Shown here: one piece after another, positions 44,383 to 53,506 of the stretch
Layout: each line of letters opens with the position of its first letter
Numbering within the stretch: position 1 is the stretch's first letter
Source of the DNA: an uncultured Clostridia bacterium
Lineage (GTDB): Bacteria > Bacillota > Clostridia > Oscillospirales > Acutalibacteraceae
Length of the DNA: 64,000 nt
Assembly (NCBI GenBank): GCA_947630285.1
Contig: CANRHD010000002.1
Span: 1 to 64,000 of the forward strand
Reading direction: 5' to 3'
Made by a program: the position numbers and the translations under genes
The notes under the pieces: generated by a model
The model's database searches: none
What the model saw: the letters and a program-made list of their open reading frames with translations, nothing else
Told to the model about the DNA's origin: nothing

Positions 44383-45807
44383 TTATTCCTTTCCGTTCCA
44401 GCAATATGTGCAAAGCTCGTCGGGGTCAAGCCCTATCGCCTCGATTATGCCCTCAAGGCTCTGAAATTCAAGCGACGCCAAATGAAGCTTTTCGCAGATA
44501 TTGGCCCTTAATTTTTTTCCTCTTTGAGTTGAGGAGTCAGCATATTCTTCTATGTAGTCAAAGCCCTTTTCGCCCTCAAGCTCTACTATAACTCTTCTGG
44601 CGATAAGCTCCATTTCGCTTGTAGCCCTTGAAAAGTTAAGGTACTTACAGCCGTACATGATAGGCGGACAGGCGGAACGCATATGAACGGATTTTGCTCC
44701 GCTTTCGTAGAGGAAATCAACCGTTTCTTTAAGCTGTGTACCCCTTACTATGGAGTCATCGACAAACAGAAGGTTTTTCCCCACTATCAGTTCCTTTACG
44801 GGAATTTGCTTCATTTTTGCGATTTTATTTCTTTCGGACTGGTTTGTGGGCATAAAGCTTCTCGCCCAGGTGGGAGTGTATTTTATAAACGCCCTTGCAA
44901 AAGGTATTCCGCTTTCGTTTGAATAGCCTATTGCGTGGGGCGTGCCGGAATCGGGTACGCCGCCTATGTAGTCAACGCCCTTGCACACGCCGGACTCTGC
45001 ATCGGTCTTAGCCATAATTCTGCCGTTGTCATAGCGCATTTTCTCAACATTTACGCCCTCGTAGGTAGAGGTCGGATAGCCGTAATAGCTCCATAAAAAC
45101 GCACATATTTTTTTCTTTTTGCCGGGCTGTTTAAGCTGTTTTATTTCATCGGGGGTAATTTCGACTATCTCCCCCGGTCCCAATTCCTTTAAAAACTCAT
45201 AGCCCAATTTTTCATAGGCAAAGGACTCAAACGAAACGGCGAACCCGTCCTCGTTTTTGCCGATTTGAATGGGCAGTCTTCCGAACTTATCCCTTGCGGC
45301 GATAATAGAGCCCGTCTGCGTAAGCACAAGTATCGAAGCGGTGCCGTCAATCACCCTCTGCGCAAATTCCAAGCCGCTTAGAAAATCGCCCTTTAAGCTT
45401 ATGAGAGCGGCGACAAGCTCGTTTGAGTTTACCTTTCCGCCCGTCATTGCATCAAAGTGGCCGCAATCGTTTATAAGATATTTTTCAATAAGGTATTCGG
45501 AATTATTTATTATACCCACCGTGCAAATTGCGTAAGTGCCTATCCTTGAGCGTATGAGCAGGGGCTGGGGATCGGTGTCGCTGATACAGCCTATTGCCGA
45601 AGTGCCCTTCATCTCCTCAAGCACATGCTCGAACTTTGTGCGGAAAGGAGCGTTTTCTATATTATGAATTTTCCTCTGCAAGCCTATTTCCTTATCATAG
45701 GCCGCAAGCCCTCCCCTGCGTGTACCAAGATGAGAATGGTAATCTACGCCGAAGAAAACATCTAACATACAGTCTTTTTTTGAAGCTATTCCGAAAAATC
45801 CACCCAT
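44383..45807 (-). CDS. purF: Amidophosphoribosyltransferase-like protein lacking Cys1
   Basis: PurF makes phosphoribosylamine from PRPP and glutamine, the first purine step. The 474-residue protein has the Ntn-type N-terminal domain and a PRTase domain with the PRPP loop [13 protein letters not shown]. The cysteines of the structural Fe-S cluster are present: ACPPIMYGC and the terminal LCTYCWNGK. However, it begins MGGFFGI, where PurF normally exposes a catalytic Cys1 (MCGI/CGVFG). The glutaminase nucleophile seems missing, so it may use ammonia, or the assignment needs refinement. It is the only PurF-like gene in this operon. Confidence 0.8.
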   Translation of the reverse strand: MGGFFGIASKKDCMLDVFFGVDYHSHLGTRRGGLAAYDKEIGLQRKIHNIENAPFRTKFEHVLEEMKGTSAIGCISDTDPQPLLIRSRIGTYAICTVGIINNSEYLIEKYLINDCGHFDAMTGGKVNSNELVAALISLKGDFLSGLEFAQRVIDGTASILVLTQTGSIIAARDKFGRLPIQIGKNEDGFAVSFESFAYEKLGYEFLKELGPGEIVEITPDEIKQLKQPGKKKKICAFLWSYYGYPTSTYEGVNVEKMRYDNGRIMAKTDAESGVCKGVDYIGGVPDSGTPHAIGYSNESGIPFARAFIKYTPTWARSFMPTNQSERNKIAKMKQIPVKELIVGKNLLFVDDSIVRGTQLKETVDFLYESGAKSVHMRSACPPIMYGCKYLNFSRATSEMELIARRVIVELEGEKGFDYIEEYADSSTQRGKKLRANICEKLHLASLEFQSLEGIIEAIGLDPDELCTYCWNGKE

Positions 45808-45843
45808 TTGAAATTACCGCCTTTTGAAAATAAAAATGATTTA

Positions 45844-46332
45844 TTAAAGTCTTTGCCCGATGCCTGCGTCCTTTTCAAGGACGGCGTCAGCGTCGGACTT
45901 CCTTTTTTTATCAAGCCTTGCGGCAAGCTCTCCGTCCTCCACGGCAAGTATCTGAGCGCACAGAAGCGCCGCATTTGCGCCGCCGTTTATCGCAACCGCG
46001 GCTACGGGTATGCCCGTTGGCATCTGCACCGTTGAAAGCAGAGCGTCCATACCGTCAAGAACCGATGATTTGCAGGGTATTCCTATTACCGGCAGGGTAG
46101 TGTTTGCGGCTATCGCCCCTGCAAGGTGAGCCGCCATACCTGCCGCCGCTATAATACAGCCAAAGCCGTTTTTCCTTGCATTAACGGCAAAATCCCTTGC
46201 CTGTTCAGGCGTTCTGTGCGCAGAATAGACATGAACCTCAAAGGGAATTTCCAAAGCTTTTAAAGTATCCGCAGCTTTTTTTATAACGGGAAGATCGGAA
46301 TCGCTTCCCATAACTATACCGACTTTTTTCAT
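45844..46332 (-). CDS. purE: N5-carboxyaminoimidazole ribonucleotide mutase
   Basis: PurE moves the carboxyl group to make CAIR in purine synthesis. The 162-residue protein starts MKKVGIVMGSDSDLPVI, with the SAHRTPEQ active-site loop and AAGMAAHLAGAIAA, a normal class I PurE. The ATG at 46332 follows AGGAGG. It is the first gene after the ZTP riboswitch. No purK is visible in the window; the class I type would usually need it. Confidence 0.96.
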   Translation of the reverse strand: MKKVGIVMGSDSDLPVIKKAADTLKALEIPFEVHVYSAHRTPEQARDFAVNARKNGFGCIIAAAGMAAHLAGAIAANTTLPVIGIPCKSSVLDGMDALLSTVQMPTGIPVAAVAINGGANAALLCAQILAVEDGELAARLDKKRKSDADAVLEKDAGIGQRL

Positions 46333-46370
46333 AGTTTTGCCTCCTGAAAAAATATGTATAAAATCTAAAA

Positions 46371-46480
46371 GGGCACACTCATTCACAAAGAGAATAAGTG
46401 TGCCCAGACGGTCGGCTAAAAATTCTCTGTTCCAGCGTGGTGCCCCACTTTTTTCCGTCAGTTGCAGAGAACTGAATATA
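46371..46480 (-). promoter_or_regulatory. ZTP (pfl) riboswitch with terminator, purine operon
   Basis: On the minus strand the leader has the ZTP aptamer landmarks: CAACTGACGG (complement 46455-46464), a GTGGGGCACCAC hairpin, GCTGGAACAG and the conserved AGCCGACCGTCTGGGCA (complement 46401-46417). The GGGCACACT part then forms a terminator stem with AGTGTGCCC, followed by TTTTAGATTTT. Aptamer and terminator overlap, so ligand binding should prevent termination. ZTP/ZMP rises when 10-formyl-THF is short, which fits control of an operon ending in fhs. Confidence 0.88.
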
Positions 46481-46497
46481 ATAAAATTTGTATCCTT

Positions 46498-46527
46498 ATT
46501 CTATCATATTAAAGCGAAATGTGTCAA
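46498..46527 (-). promoter_or_regulatory. Predicted promoter of the purine operon
   Basis: On the minus strand TTGACA and TAGAAT separated by 18 bases, just upstream of the riboswitch. Confidence 0.6.
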
Positions 46528-46666
46528 CAAATTGCTTGATTTATTGACATAAATTTTTATCTTAAAACAGGGTCTGTTTTTGTGCTTATTTCACAGTGAT
46601 TTTTTTGCACGGGTAAAATTTTAACGCCCGATGAAAACAAGCTTCCAAAACAGCGCCGATTGCCGT

Positions 46667-48412
46667 TTAACTGTTGTTCTTAAACTGTAAATTGTATAAA
46701 TCCGCATATATTCCGCCGAGCTTCAGTAATTGCTCGTGACTGCCCTGCTCGGCAATTTTTCCGTTTGCCACAACGGCGATTTCATCGGCGTTCTTTATGG
46801 TTGAAAGCCTGTGCGCCACAACAAGCGTAGTTCTGCCCACACACAGATCGTCAAGCGCCTTTTGTATGAGTATTTCGGTTGTGTTGTCAAGTGCGCTTGT
46901 CGCCTCGTCCAAAATAAGTATGGGGGGATTTTTTAAAAACACCCTGGCAATGGAAAGCCTTTGCTTCTGTCCGCCCGAAAGCCTTATTCCCCTCTCGCCT
47001 ATACGGGTTTCGTAGCCGTTGGGCAGGGTCATAATATAGTCGTGAATATTCGCCCTTTTTGCCGCTTCGGTAATTTCCTCATCACTTGCGTCAAGCCTGC
47101 CGTACCTTATATTTTCCCTGACGGACGAGTTAAAGAGATAGACATCTTGCTGTACTATGCCTATGTTTTTCCTGAGCGATTCGAGGGTGAAGCTGTGAAT
47201 TTCCCTGCCGTCTATTAAAATCTGACCCTCGGTGACATCGTAAAAATGGGGAATTAAATGGCATATTGTCGTTTTGCCTCCGCCCGACGGCCCCACAAGA
47301 GCAAACTTTTTGCCCTTGGGAATGTCAAGCTGTATGTTGTCAAGCACATCGTTTTTGCCGTCGTATGCGTGCGTTACGCCCCTAAACTCGATATGGCCCT
47401 CAATCGTTTCAACATCGACGGCGTTTTCGCTGTCCCTTTCCGGCTCTGCGTCCATAATATCAATAAACCTCTCAAAGCCCGTAACGCCGTTTTGGTACTG
47501 CTCCATAAAGCCTATTAAGGTTGTGACGGGTGAAATAAATATGTTTATCGAAACTATAAACGCCGAGTAATCGCCCAGCTTAATCGAACCGCTGTATAGG
47601 AATAGCCCTCCTGCGATAAGCACTACAACATTAAAAATATCGGTGATAAAGGTGTTGACGGAATGGAACTGCCCCATGGCCTTATAGGCGTCTTTCCTTG
47701 CCCTGACAAATTTCCTGTTGCCCTTTTCAAACTTTTCTTTTTCCTTTTCGGAATTGTTAAAGGCCTTTGTAACCCTTATGCCGGAAATACTGCTTTCAAG
47801 CGAGGCGTTGATCTCGGCAACGGAGGTGCGGCTGTCCATAAACGCCTTTTTCATCTTTTTACGCAACGCCGCCGAAACGCCTATCAAAAACGGAACGCAG
47901 GAAAAGACTATAAGCGTAAGGTAAATGTTTATGGTGCTCAAATATATAAACGAGATTATTATGGAAACGGTTGAAATAATGAGATTTTCCGGGCCGTGGT
48001 GTGCAAGCTCGCTTATATCCATAAGGTCGTTGGTCATTCTTGACATTATTTTGCCCGTTTCGTGATTGTCGTAAAAGCTGAACGGCAATGCCTCAAGCTT
48101 TGAAAACATATCGGAACGCATCTGCGCCTGCATTCTTACGCCCATTACATGGCCGTAATACTGCACAAAATAGTTTAAAAGCATCTTGACAAAATAGAGC
48201 CCCAAAAGCACAAGCCCGAAAATCACTATAAGCTTATACTTTCTGTCGGGTATGAAGTCGTTGAGCATTTTCCTTGTCAGCACGGGATAGACTATCCCTA
48301 TCAGCGAGAGCGACATTGTCGCCGCCATATCGCATAGAAACAGCTTCATATGCGGTTTGTAATAAGATAAAAAACGCCTTAAAAGATGCTTGCCTTGCTT
48401 TTCGCTTTTCAT
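46667..48412 (-). CDS. ABC exporter, fused membrane and ATPase domains
   Basis: The 581-residue half-transporter has six N-terminal transmembrane helices and a C-terminal nucleotide-binding domain with Walker A GPSGGGKTT, the signature LSGGQKQR, Walker B ILILDEATSALD and the H-loop VVAHRLST. It should act as a homodimeric exporter of a lipid, peptide or drug; the substrate is not evident. AAGGTGA precedes the ATG. It follows the PfkB kinase gene by 17 bases and may be cotranscribed with it. Confidence 0.92.
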   Translation of the reverse strand: MKSEKQGKHLLRRFLSYYKPHMKLFLCDMAATMSLSLIGIVYPVLTRKMLNDFIPDRKYKLIVIFGLVLLGLYFVKMLLNYFVQYYGHVMGVRMQAQMRSDMFSKLEALPFSFYDNHETGKIMSRMTNDLMDISELAHHGPENLIISTVSIIISFIYLSTINIYLTLIVFSCVPFLIGVSAALRKKMKKAFMDSRTSVAEINASLESSISGIRVTKAFNNSEKEKEKFEKGNRKFVRARKDAYKAMGQFHSVNTFITDIFNVVVLIAGGLFLYSGSIKLGDYSAFIVSINIFISPVTTLIGFMEQYQNGVTGFERFIDIMDAEPERDSENAVDVETIEGHIEFRGVTHAYDGKNDVLDNIQLDIPKGKKFALVGPSGGGKTTICHLIPHFYDVTEGQILIDGREIHSFTLESLRKNIGIVQQDVYLFNSSVRENIRYGRLDASDEEITEAAKRANIHDYIMTLPNGYETRIGERGIRLSGGQKQRLSIARVFLKNPPILILDEATSALDNTTEILIQKALDDLCVGRTTLVVAHRLSTIKNADEIAVVANGKIAEQGSHEQLLKLGGIYADLYNLQFKNNS

Positions 48413-48429
48413 TTTTTCACCTTTTGCTT

Positions 48430-49329
48430 TTATTTAATAAAATCTCCGTAAAAGTTTTTGATATATTCGTCTATATCCTCTCTTTTTGCCTTGAGAGGGC
48501 CGGGTGTTTCCATTTTAAGAGAAACCGCCGCCGCCGAGCGCAGAAGAGATGTTTTTATATCAGACGAGAGCCTTTCGTTCATATATGCGGCAAAGGTCGT
48601 GTCGCCCCTGCCCGTTCTGCCGCTTAAATTCCTCGCCCTTATGGGACAGGTATAAATTTCCTCACCACCGTATGCCAAAACCTCGGTATTATGTGTGATT
48701 ATAACCTCCTTTGCGCCCCACCCGTACAATTTTTTTGCGGCCTCTCTGCGGTCGGAGGTACCTGTCATTATCTCCGCCTCCGCCGCATCTGTTTTAAGAA
48801 AATGTATGTACGGGAGCATTTCATACTTGCTTTCCCAATCCTCAAAGAACATTTTTCCGCTGTTTCTGTCGCCTCGGCGCAGGCAGGCCTGAACATCGAG
48901 CGCAACCTTTCCCCTTTTTGCGCACTCCTTTATCATATCGTTTGGGAAATCCCCGTAAATAAGCCCTGCAAAATGATAAATTTCTCCGCTGATATTCTGC
49001 GGTATATCGGAAATGTCAAAAGGGTCCCCGAACGAAAGGCACCGTGTATTTCTCCTCTCCTTGTCGGGGGTAAGGTACACATTTTTCATGGTGGTGGAAT
49101 TTTCGCACTCGACGGCGTAAATATCCTTTTTGTCTATGGTAAACTCCTCAAGCCTTTTGTAATCCTTTTTTGCGAGCTTGGTGACTGCCGCAACCCTGTG
49201 GCCGAGAGCATGGGCGCAGGCGGAGGAATAAAGCACCGCACCGCCGCAGACAAATGCGCCTTTACCCGTACAGTCTATATTGTTATCCATTGAAATATGT
49301 CCTATAATAATGCTCCGATAATGCTCCAT
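48430..49329 (-). CDS. PfkB-family sugar kinase
   Basis: The 299-residue protein has the PfkB fold with GRTGRGDTTFAAYM as the catalytic signature (GxGD) and an N-terminal GHISMDNNI. Many family members phosphorylate sugars or nucleosides at a hydroxymethyl group; this one resembles the inositol/sugar kinase branch but the substrate is not determined. The signature reads GRGD where the family most often has GAGD. GGGGAG lies before the ATG. It is the third gene in a minus-strand set after the PI-PLC-like and MBL genes. Confidence 0.8.
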   Translation of the reverse strand: MEHYRSIIIGHISMDNNIDCTGKGAFVCGGAVLYSSACAHALGHRVAAVTKLAKKDYKRLEEFTIDKKDIYAVECENSTTMKNVYLTPDKERRNTRCLSFGDPFDISDIPQNISGEIYHFAGLIYGDFPNDMIKECAKRGKVALDVQACLRRGDRNSGKMFFEDWESKYEMLPYIHFLKTDAAEAEIMTGTSDRREAAKKLYGWGAKEVIITHNTEVLAYGGEEIYTCPIRARNLSGRTGRGDTTFAAYMNERLSSDIKTSLLRSAAAVSLKMETPGPLKAKREDIDEYIKNFYGDFIK

Positions 49330-49342
49330 TGCTTTTCTCCCC

Positions 49343-50029
49343 TTAAATTATATATGTTTTCATCTCTTGAGCCACGGTTATGTTTTTAAAGCCCTCAAGC
49401 ACCCTCGTCGGGTCAAAGGAGGCTGAAAGATGCGTCGCTATTATTTCGGCGCCGTACTTTTCGGCGAGCTCCTTTGCCTGCCCGACGGTCATATGAGGCC
49501 CTTTGAAGCTTTCCGGCTTTGAGCAATCCGCCAAAACGGTATCGCTCAGCCGCAGGCATTTTAAAACATTTTCGTTATACACGGTATCCCCGGTATATGA
49601 AAGCGTTTTTTCGCCCCTGACGATTATTGCGTAATCGTTCGAGGTATGCTCCATTTTTAAGAAATTGAGGGTCATACTGCCTGCTTTTATTTCGGTATTT
49701 TCGTCAATATCCCTAACCTTGAAATTGGGGTGCGAAAACAGCAGTCTGTACCAAGCCGTATCCTCCCTGTGAACATAGATATTAACGCTGTGGTTCAGCT
49801 CCTCCAGAAGATAGCGAAACGGCAACAGGTCGCTTGTGTGGTCGTAGTGAAGATGCGATATAAATATATGCCGCACCTCTCTTATATCGGTAAGCGCCAT
49901 GAGCCTTGAAAGCGTTCCGCTCCCCATATCCATAACAAGCAAATCGCCCCTGTTTTTAACAAGGTATCCGCTTGCACAGCCTGTTGCGTTCGGGTAAGGG
50001 CCGTATTTGCCCAAAACGGTCAGTTCCAT
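49343..50029 (-). CDS. Metallo-beta-lactamase-fold hydrolase
   Basis: The 228-residue protein is an MBL-fold hydrolase with the full zinc motif HISHLHYDHTSDL (HxHxDH) and later TSNDYAIIV, LSYTGDT and ATHLSAS. It resembles RNase Z-like and phosphodiesterase members. It starts inside the stop of the PI-PLC-like gene (10-base overlap) with GGAGGG upstream, so the two are translated together and may work on the same phosphodiester substrate. Confidence 0.88.
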   Translation of the reverse strand: MELTVLGKYGPYPNATGCASGYLVKNRGDLLVMDMGSGTLSRLMALTDIREVRHIFISHLHYDHTSDLLPFRYLLEELNHSVNIYVHREDTAWYRLLFSHPNFKVRDIDENTEIKAGSMTLNFLKMEHTSNDYAIIVRGEKTLSYTGDTVYNENVLKCLRLSDTVLADCSKPESFKGPHMTVGQAKELAEKYGAEIIATHLSASFDPTRVLEGFKNITVAQEMKTYII

Positions 50030-50919
50030 TTAAGTCCCTCCGAAAATTCGTCGGCAAGCTCTTGCTTTACCGTGTTTTTCAAAAGATTTAGCCGTAAAAT
50101 CAATTCGCATTTCATATAGTCCCGGGTCATAAAATCGCCTGCTATAATATTCGCCTGTTTAAGATATTCGGGAGTACGGGCGATTTTGTCTATTATCTCT
50201 CCAAAGTACGGGCGAAGCCGCATATCAAGCAGTTCGGGCGCTTTAACGCCTATTTCCGTTGAGGGGTTCGGCGTCTGCTGAGTCTGGAACCAATAGAGGC
50301 CGTCCGTATGGCAGGTATCAAAAAAATCCGTGGCGTGATTTTTAAAATTTTCCGCTTTCATACCATTGATTTTTTTGTCCCAGGGCAAAATCTGCTTGCA
50401 GTTTTTGCTGAATTTATAGCTTTGCGCCTCGTTTATCAAAATATATCTTTTGCCCGACTTCCTTATATCGCCCAAGGTGACATCGCCTATGTTTTCAAAT
50501 TCGCAGAAGGCGTTTTTTGAAGGCTCTATGTACTTTTCAAGCAAAGCGTTCACCTTATCCGGGTCCGCCCTGTATTTCAGCGTTACAGGTCCGAATTGCT
50601 GGGGCTGATATTCCCTTATATCAAGCAAAAGAAATTCGCCCGGATACAAGTCCAAAACGCTCTTAATGCTTTTAAGGGCGTTTTCAAAGAGATCTCCCTT
50701 TGTGACGCCGTGGGCAAGGTAAATTGCGCCCTGCCTTGATTGGTTCAGCCGCAGGCAAAACTGCCTGACGCCGTATTCAAACTGTGTTTTCAGGTCGTCC
50801 GACTGACATTTTGCAAGCTTTTTCATTGAATAGCTTCCGGCGTTGTGAGCGCCCGGAATAACAATTTCGTTAAGCTTGGCGGAATCCCTGATAAATGACA
50901 TCCACCCGGTATAAATCAT
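50020..50919 (-). CDS. PI-PLC X-domain-like protein
   Basis: The 299-residue protein resembles bacterial phosphatidylinositol-specific phospholipase C. It opens WMSFIRDSAKLNEIVIPGAH, with the first catalytic His in PGAHNAGSYS, and continues with GVRQFCLRL and AIYLAHG, where the second His would be. No signal peptide is present, so a secreted lipase is unlikely unless exported otherwise. The conserved Asp after GxR in most relatives appears to be replaced (GVRQFCLR), which could alter activity. It is the first gene of the minus-strand set, divergent from the PHP/GH cluster. Confidence 0.75.
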   Translation of the reverse strand: MIYTGWMSFIRDSAKLNEIVIPGAHNAGSYSMKKLAKCQSDDLKTQFEYGVRQFCLRLNQSRQGAIYLAHGVTKGDLFENALKSIKSVLDLYPGEFLLLDIREYQPQQFGPVTLKYRADPDKVNALLEKYIEPSKNAFCEFENIGDVTLGDIRKSGKRYILINEAQSYKFSKNCKQILPWDKKINGMKAENFKNHATDFFDTCHTDGLYWFQTQQTPNPSTEIGVKAPELLDMRLRPYFGEIIDKIARTPEYLKQANIIAGDFMTRDYMKCELILRLNLLKNTVKQELADEFSEGLKWN

Positions 50920-51012
50920 TTTGACGCCCCTTTTCTTTTTTATATTGATTATAATACCACATATCTACTTTTTTTACAATAAATCAATTTTTAAATTATG
51001 TATTATGCCGAA

Positions 51013-51041
51013 TTGACCGTAGGTTTAAATTTTGATAAAAT
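51013..51041 (+). promoter_or_regulatory. Predicted promoter of the glycan cluster
   Basis: TTGACC and TAAAAT separated by 17 bases, about 35 bases upstream of the PHP gene start. Confidence 0.6.
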
Positions 51042-51077
51042 TGTTTTGTAGTAAGCCTTTGTATCGGAGGGGCGGAT

Positions 51078-52097
51078 ATGAAAAAGATTTTACTCTCGCA
51101 GCAGAGCGAAAACCTGAAATATTACAAGGCAAATTTGCACTGTCATTCCACAATCTCGGACGGCAGGAAAACGCCCGAACAGCTCAAAGAGGATTACAAA
51201 GCTCACGGCTACAGCATACTTGCGATAACAGACCATGAAGTTTTTATTCCGCACGGGGATTTAAGCGACAGCGATTTTCTTATGCTGGGCGGATATGAAA
51301 TAGAGGCGAGCGGTTTGGGCTCAAAGACCTGCCACCTGTGTTTTATTGCGGAAAGCGAAAGCACGGACGAACAGGTCTGCTTCAGCCCCTCATACCTATG
51401 GGGCAACGCTAAGAAGAACAGCAAATATGCCAAGGTAAACAAAAAAGAGAGTATGCTTTACAGGAAATACACGGATAGGGGCATCAAAAAGCTGATAAAA
51501 ACGGGTCAAAAGCACGGCTTTTTCGTAACATACAATCACCCTACCTGGAGCCTTGAGAGCTACCCCGAATACACAAGGTGCACGGGCGCAAACGCCATGG
51601 AGATCACAAACTACGGCTGCGCTGTGTGCGGATATGACGACGACAACGGCCACGCATACGACGATATGCTCCGAGCAGGCGGAAAGCTTTACTGTATTTC
51701 CACCGACGACAACCACAATGTTTTCCCCGACTCTTCGCCCGACTGCGACTCCTACGGCGGTTATATTATGATAGCCTCTCCCTCCTTAAAATACGGCGAT
51801 GTTATCAAGGCGCTTAAAAGCGGAGCGTTTTATTCGTCTACTGGGACGAACATACACACGGGCCCAGAAATAAAAAGCATTGTGCTTGACGGCAACGAGG
51901 TGACCGTTAAGACGAGCGATGCAAGGAGCATTTCCTACATTCCCTGCTCGCGCGACTGTCAGATAAAAAATGCGGCGCACTCGCAAAGCATAAACGAAGC
52001 GAAATTCAAGGTGAAAGAAAGCGAAAAATTTTTCAGAATAACGGTGTGCGATCTGTACGGCTATAAGGCTTATTCAAACGCCTATTTTTTAAAATGA
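51078..52097 (+). CDS. PHP-domain metallophosphoesterase
   Basis: The 339-residue protein has the PHP motifs KANLHCHSTISDG (HxH), AITDHEVF, YNHPTWS and STDDNHNV, so it should hydrolyse a phosphate ester with a metal centre. The last ~80 residues form a separate beta-rich domain. The substrate is unknown; it differs from the HisJ-type PHP protein at 4.8 kb. GGAGGGG precedes the ATG. As first gene of the plus-strand glycan operon, it may dephosphorylate a sugar or inositol phosphate. Confidence 0.82.
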   Translation: MKKILLSQQSENLKYYKANLHCHSTISDGRKTPEQLKEDYKAHGYSILAITDHEVFIPHGDLSDSDFLMLGGYEIEASGLGSKTCHLCFIAESESTDEQVCFSPSYLWGNAKKNSKYAKVNKKESMLYRKYTDRGIKKLIKTGQKHGFFVTYNHPTWSLESYPEYTRCTGANAMEITNYGCAVCGYDDDNGHAYDDMLRAGGKLYCISTDDNHNVFPDSSPDCDSYGGYIMIASPSLKYGDVIKALKSGAFYSSTGTNIHTGPEIKSIVLDGNEVTVKTSDARSISYIPCSRDCQIKNAAHSQSINEAKFKVKESEKFFRITVCDLYGYKAYSNAYFLK

Positions 52098-52120
52098 TTA
52101 CATAAAAACGGGGTGTTAAT

Positions 52121-53485
52121 ATTAAAATCACGGTAATAGGCGGAGGCGGAGTCCGCTCTATGTTCCTGGCAAAAAGCATAGCGCAAAAATCAAAGGCGCT
52201 TTATATTGACGAGCTGGTTTTTCAGGACATAAACGAAACGAAACTTAATATTTACGGAAAGATGGCAAAGCAGGTCGCCTTCAGGCTCAATCCGCAGCTT
52301 AAATTTGTTTTGACGGGCGACCCCGTGGACGCATTGCGAAACGCCGACTATGTTATAACCACAATAAGGGTCGGTGAAGATGAAATGAGAGTGCGTGACG
52401 AAAGAATTGCGCTGTCATACGGCGTTCTCGGTCAGGAAACTACGGGAGCCGCCGGATTTTCCTTTGCCATGAGGAGCATACCTGCACTCAAAGAATACTG
52501 CGAAATTATAAAAAAATACTCCAGTCCTTGTGTAAAGGTGTTTAACTTTACAAACCCTGCCGGCGTTGTATCACAGGCGCTCAGGGATATGGGCTATGAT
52601 TTTACCTACGGTATCTGCGACGCCCCGTCGGGTATGCTCAGAAGCTTTGCCAAGCTCTATAATACAGACCCCGTCAACATTACGGGCGAATGTTACGGGC
52701 TCAACCACCTGTCGTTTTTCAACAGCATTAAGCTGTGCGGAAAGGAAATTCTGCCGGAGCTTATAGAAAACGACGAGGCGTACAGAAAAACCGATATGCG
52801 TTATTTTGACAAAGAGCTTCTTCGTCAGCGCAAAAGCATATTAAACGAATATCTCTATTACTTTTATTACCGTGAAAAGGCCGTGGAAAATATTTTAAAA
52901 AGCCCAAAGACCAGAGGCGAGCTGATATGCGAGGTCAACAAAAATATGACCGCAGAGCTTTCAAAAATGAATGTAGAAAATGATTTTGACGCCTGCCTTG
53001 ACATCTTCTGCAAATGGTACGGCGTTCGGGAAAGCAATTATATGGCGGAGGAAACGGGCATAAGGAAAAACTCCGACTGGCATTTTGACATATACGGGGA
53101 AGACGACGGCGGCTACGCCGGAGTGGCGCTCGAATACATAAAGAACGCCCAGAGCGGCACCAAGGGCACAATGATAATGTGCATACCCAATAACGGCGCT
53201 GTCGAGGGGCTTTCCGACGATGATGTTATTGAGGTGAGCTGTGATGTTTCAAAGGACGGCTGTACCGCACACAAATTCGGCAGGGTTGACGAACAGAACC
53301 TTGAAATAATAAGGCGTGTTAAGATATACGAACGCCTCGCTTCAAAGGCAATAAGGGAAAAAGACAGGCAGGCGGCCGTTGAGGCGCTGACCCTGCACCC
53401 TCTTGTAAATTCCTATTCATTGGCATGCGGACTTACGGAAAAATACATAGAGCTTAACCGAAAATATACGGGAGAATGGAAATAA
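52121..53485 (+). CDS. GH4 glycosidase with apparent ATT start
   Basis: GH4 enzymes cleave alpha- or beta-glycosides by an NAD+- and metal-dependent redox mechanism. The Rossmann loop IKITVIGGGGVRSM is encoded upstream of the first ATG (52160), which would delete it. The frame before that ATG has no ATG, GTG or TTG in a useful place, but ATT at 52121 follows GGGGTG with suitable spacing, so I start there (454 residues). The metal-site Cys in GICDAPSGM and the His in GLNHLSF are present. It lies 23 bases from the PHP gene and before a sugar symporter. Confidence 0.82.
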   Translation: MKITVIGGGGVRSMFLAKSIAQKSKALYIDELVFQDINETKLNIYGKMAKQVAFRLNPQLKFVLTGDPVDALRNADYVITTIRVGEDEMRVRDERIALSYGVLGQETTGAAGFSFAMRSIPALKEYCEIIKKYSSPCVKVFNFTNPAGVVSQALRDMGYDFTYGICDAPSGMLRSFAKLYNTDPVNITGECYGLNHLSFFNSIKLCGKEILPELIENDEAYRKTDMRYFDKELLRQRKSILNEYLYYFYYREKAVENILKSPKTRGELICEVNKNMTAELSKMNVENDFDACLDIFCKWYGVRESNYMAEETGIRKNSDWHFDIYGEDDGGYAGVALEYIKNAQSGTKGTMIMCIPNNGAVEGLSDDDVIEVSCDVSKDGCTAHKFGRVDEQNLEIIRRVKIYERLASKAIREKDRQAAVEALTLHPLVNSYSLACGLTEKYIELNRKYTGEWK

Positions 53486-53506
53486 ATCTGCGAGAAGGTG
53501 ATTTTT

